Source: Bradyrhizobium guangdongense
GTDB taxonomy: Bacteria > Pseudomonadota > Alphaproteobacteria > Rhizobiales > Xanthobacteraceae
Length of the DNA stretch: 40,909 nucleotides
Assembly (NCBI RefSeq): GCF_006483445.1
Contig: NZ_PPPT01000132.1
Span: 1 to 40,909, forward strand
Reading direction: 5' to 3'
The notes beneath the pieces are model-generated. The model saw only the letters and a program-made list of their open reading frames with translations. It did not search any database and had not been told where the DNA came from. Of the stretch, positions 39,791-40,909 are shown one piece after another; positions within the stretch are counted from its first letter, which is position 1; every line of letters begins with the position of its first letter. A program made the position numbers and the translations under genes.

Positions 39791-40909
39791 TTACGCCACC
39801 TTGAAGTCGTTCCAGCGCTTGTTCATGTAGGCGGCCTCGTCCATCAGCGTGTTCCAGCAGGAGATGTTCTTGACGCGGTCGAGGAACGAGCCGCCGTCGC
39901 GCTTGGTGCCGGATTTCTCCATCGGCACGCCGTAGGGATCGTTGATCACCTCCGGCGCAGGCTGGCCCTCGTACCAGAACGCCCATTCCGCAGGCGTCAA
40001 AAACTTCTTCGCGGTCGACGGCACCGGGCTGTAATAACCGTAGCGCGCGACGAAGCCGCCCTGCCAGCCGGACAGATACCAGTTGAGATATTCGTAGGCA
40101 GCATCGAGCTTCTTGCCGGAGAGGTGCTTCATCAGCCCCATGCCGTTGCACCAGCCGCGATAGCCCTCCTTGCCGTTCTTGACGTTGACGGGCGCGTAGA
40201 CGCAGGGGATTTCCTTGACGCGCACGGCGGCCACGGCCGGCGACCACATCGACTGAATCACCACCTCGCCCGCAGCCATCAACTGCACCGACTGGTCGAA
40301 CGTGGTCCAGGTCGCACGGAACTGGCCCTGCTTCTTCAGCTCGATCAGCTTGTTGCAGGTGAAGTCGATCTCCTCCTTGGTCATATTGCCCTTGTTGCCA
40401 TACTTGATCAGGCCGGCGCTTTCGAAGCACAGCGCGGCGTCCATGATGCCGATGGCGGGCACGTCGAGGATCGCGGCCTTGCCCTTGAATTTCGGATCGA
40501 TCAGGTCTTTCCACTCGGTCACCTCGTGACCGACGAGGTCGGGGCGATAGCCGATGGAGTCGGCGTTGTAGACCTGCGGCAGGAAGGTCGCCCATTCCGT
40601 AACGCCGTCGTTGAGATCAGTCGCGTCGGGCTTCGCAATGTACATGGCCTCATAGGGCGAAATGCCCTGGCGTGGGATCTTGTGGCCGTCAATCTCGCCC
40701 TTGGTGAAGATCGGCAGGATGTTGTCGAACTCCTTGATCTTCTTGACCTCGATGCCCTGGATGACGCTACGCTTGGCGGCGAGCTTGGCCTGCCATCCCT
40801 CGAGGTCAGCGATATCGACCGTATTAGGCTGGCTTATGAAGCGGTTGATGGCGGCCGAGGTGTCGAGATTCTGCATCGTTACCTTGAAACCGAGATCCTT
40901 GGCGGCCTG
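39791..40909 (-). CDS. Pot-type periplasmic solute-binding protein (5' end outside window)
   Basis: Extracytoplasmic binding protein of the importer. The frame is open to the last base of the window (residues before the internal ATG at 40876 read QAAKDLGFKVT), so the signal peptide lies outside. The visible 372 residues show the PotD/type II binding-protein pattern: FISQPNTVDIADLEGWQA, VYNADSIGYRPDLVG, WKDLIDPKFKGKAAILDVPA, and YEYLNWYLSGWQGGFVARYG. The ligand cannot be deduced. Being followed by a Mo-hydroxylase and an amidase suggests something other than ordinary polyamines. It is the first gene of the transporter operon in view. Confidence 0.92.
   Translation of the reverse strand, partial: QAAKDLGFKVTMQNLDTSAAINRFISQPNTVDIADLEGWQAKLAAKRSVIQGIEVKKIKEFDNILPIFTKGEIDGHKIPRQGISPYEAMYIAKPDATDLNDGVTEWATFLPQVYNADSIGYRPDLVGHEVTEWKDLIDPKFKGKAAILDVPAIGIMDAALCFESAGLIKYGNKGNMTKEEIDFTCNKLIELKKQGQFRATWTTFDQSVQLMAAGEVVIQSMWSPAVAAVRVKEIPCVYAPVNVKNGKEGYRGWCNGMGLMKHLSGKKLDAAYEYLNWYLSGWQGGFVARYGYYSPVPSTAKKFLTPAEWAFWYEGQPAPEVINDPYGVPMEKSGTKRDGGSFLDRVKNISCWNTLMDEAAYMNKRWNDFKVA

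Noticed and set aside
38823..40595. 590-codon frame as a fused binding-protein/permease
   Set aside because: The N-terminal half is the binding-protein gene read out of phase; a normal PotB-like start exists at 39713.

Overview
The window is about 41 kb of GC-rich DNA in which nearly every gene has strong third-position G/C. Gene families, protein sequences and the short palindromic repeats point to Bradyrhizobium or a very close relative (Nitrobacteraceae, Alphaproteobacteria). This is a judgement from recognition; no search was run.

Layout. (1) 1-8129 (+): a tight glycogen/trehalose operon, glgB (5' end outside the window), glgX, treZ, treY. GlgB and GlgX remodel alpha-glucan; TreY and TreZ turn glucan chain ends into trehalose. 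(2) 8134-8792: a PHA-granule-type small protein (-) and a DUF3309 membrane peptide (+), the latter behind an EcfG-like promoter. (3) 8980-12623: divergent ligD (-) and ku (+), a complete bacterial NHEJ pair. The gap between them holds two interleaved, oppositely directed matches to the general-stress (EcfG/RpoE2) promoter. (4) 12624-15790: an islet with visibly lower GC. It holds a tRNA-like 3' remnant, a small zinc-ribbon protein, a serine-recombinase C-terminal remnant, two coupled secreted cysteine-containing proteins of unknown function, and a HEPN-like ORF whose 3' end runs into a palindromic repeat and antisense into kdpE. (5) 15796-24004 (-): the high-affinity K+ system, 27-aa ORF, kdpF, 34-aa ORF, kdpA, kdpB, kdpC, kdpD, kdpE. 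(6) 24489-25891 (+): five small uncharacterised ORFs, three of them single-pass membrane peptides. (7) 26023-29398: upp, then a divergent acyl-CoA dehydrogenase and a MaoC/CitE-like pair that looks like a CoA-ester catabolic module. (8) 29406-31492: a glycine-zipper secreted protein, a LysR regulator and an ABM-like small protein. (9) 31588-40909 (-): one long operon, a Pot-type ABC transporter (binding protein cut by the window end, two permeases, ATPase) followed by a three-subunit molybdenum hydroxylase of the form II CODH-like type and an amidase. This suggests uptake, hydroxylation and amide hydrolysis of one unidentified compound.

Leading observations: the face-to-face stress promoters between ligD and ku, the extra small ORFs in kdp, the eroded islet at 12.6-15.8 kb, and the transporter/Mo-hydroxylase/amidase operon. 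No CRISPR array, rRNA gene, intact tRNA gene or intact insertion sequence was seen.
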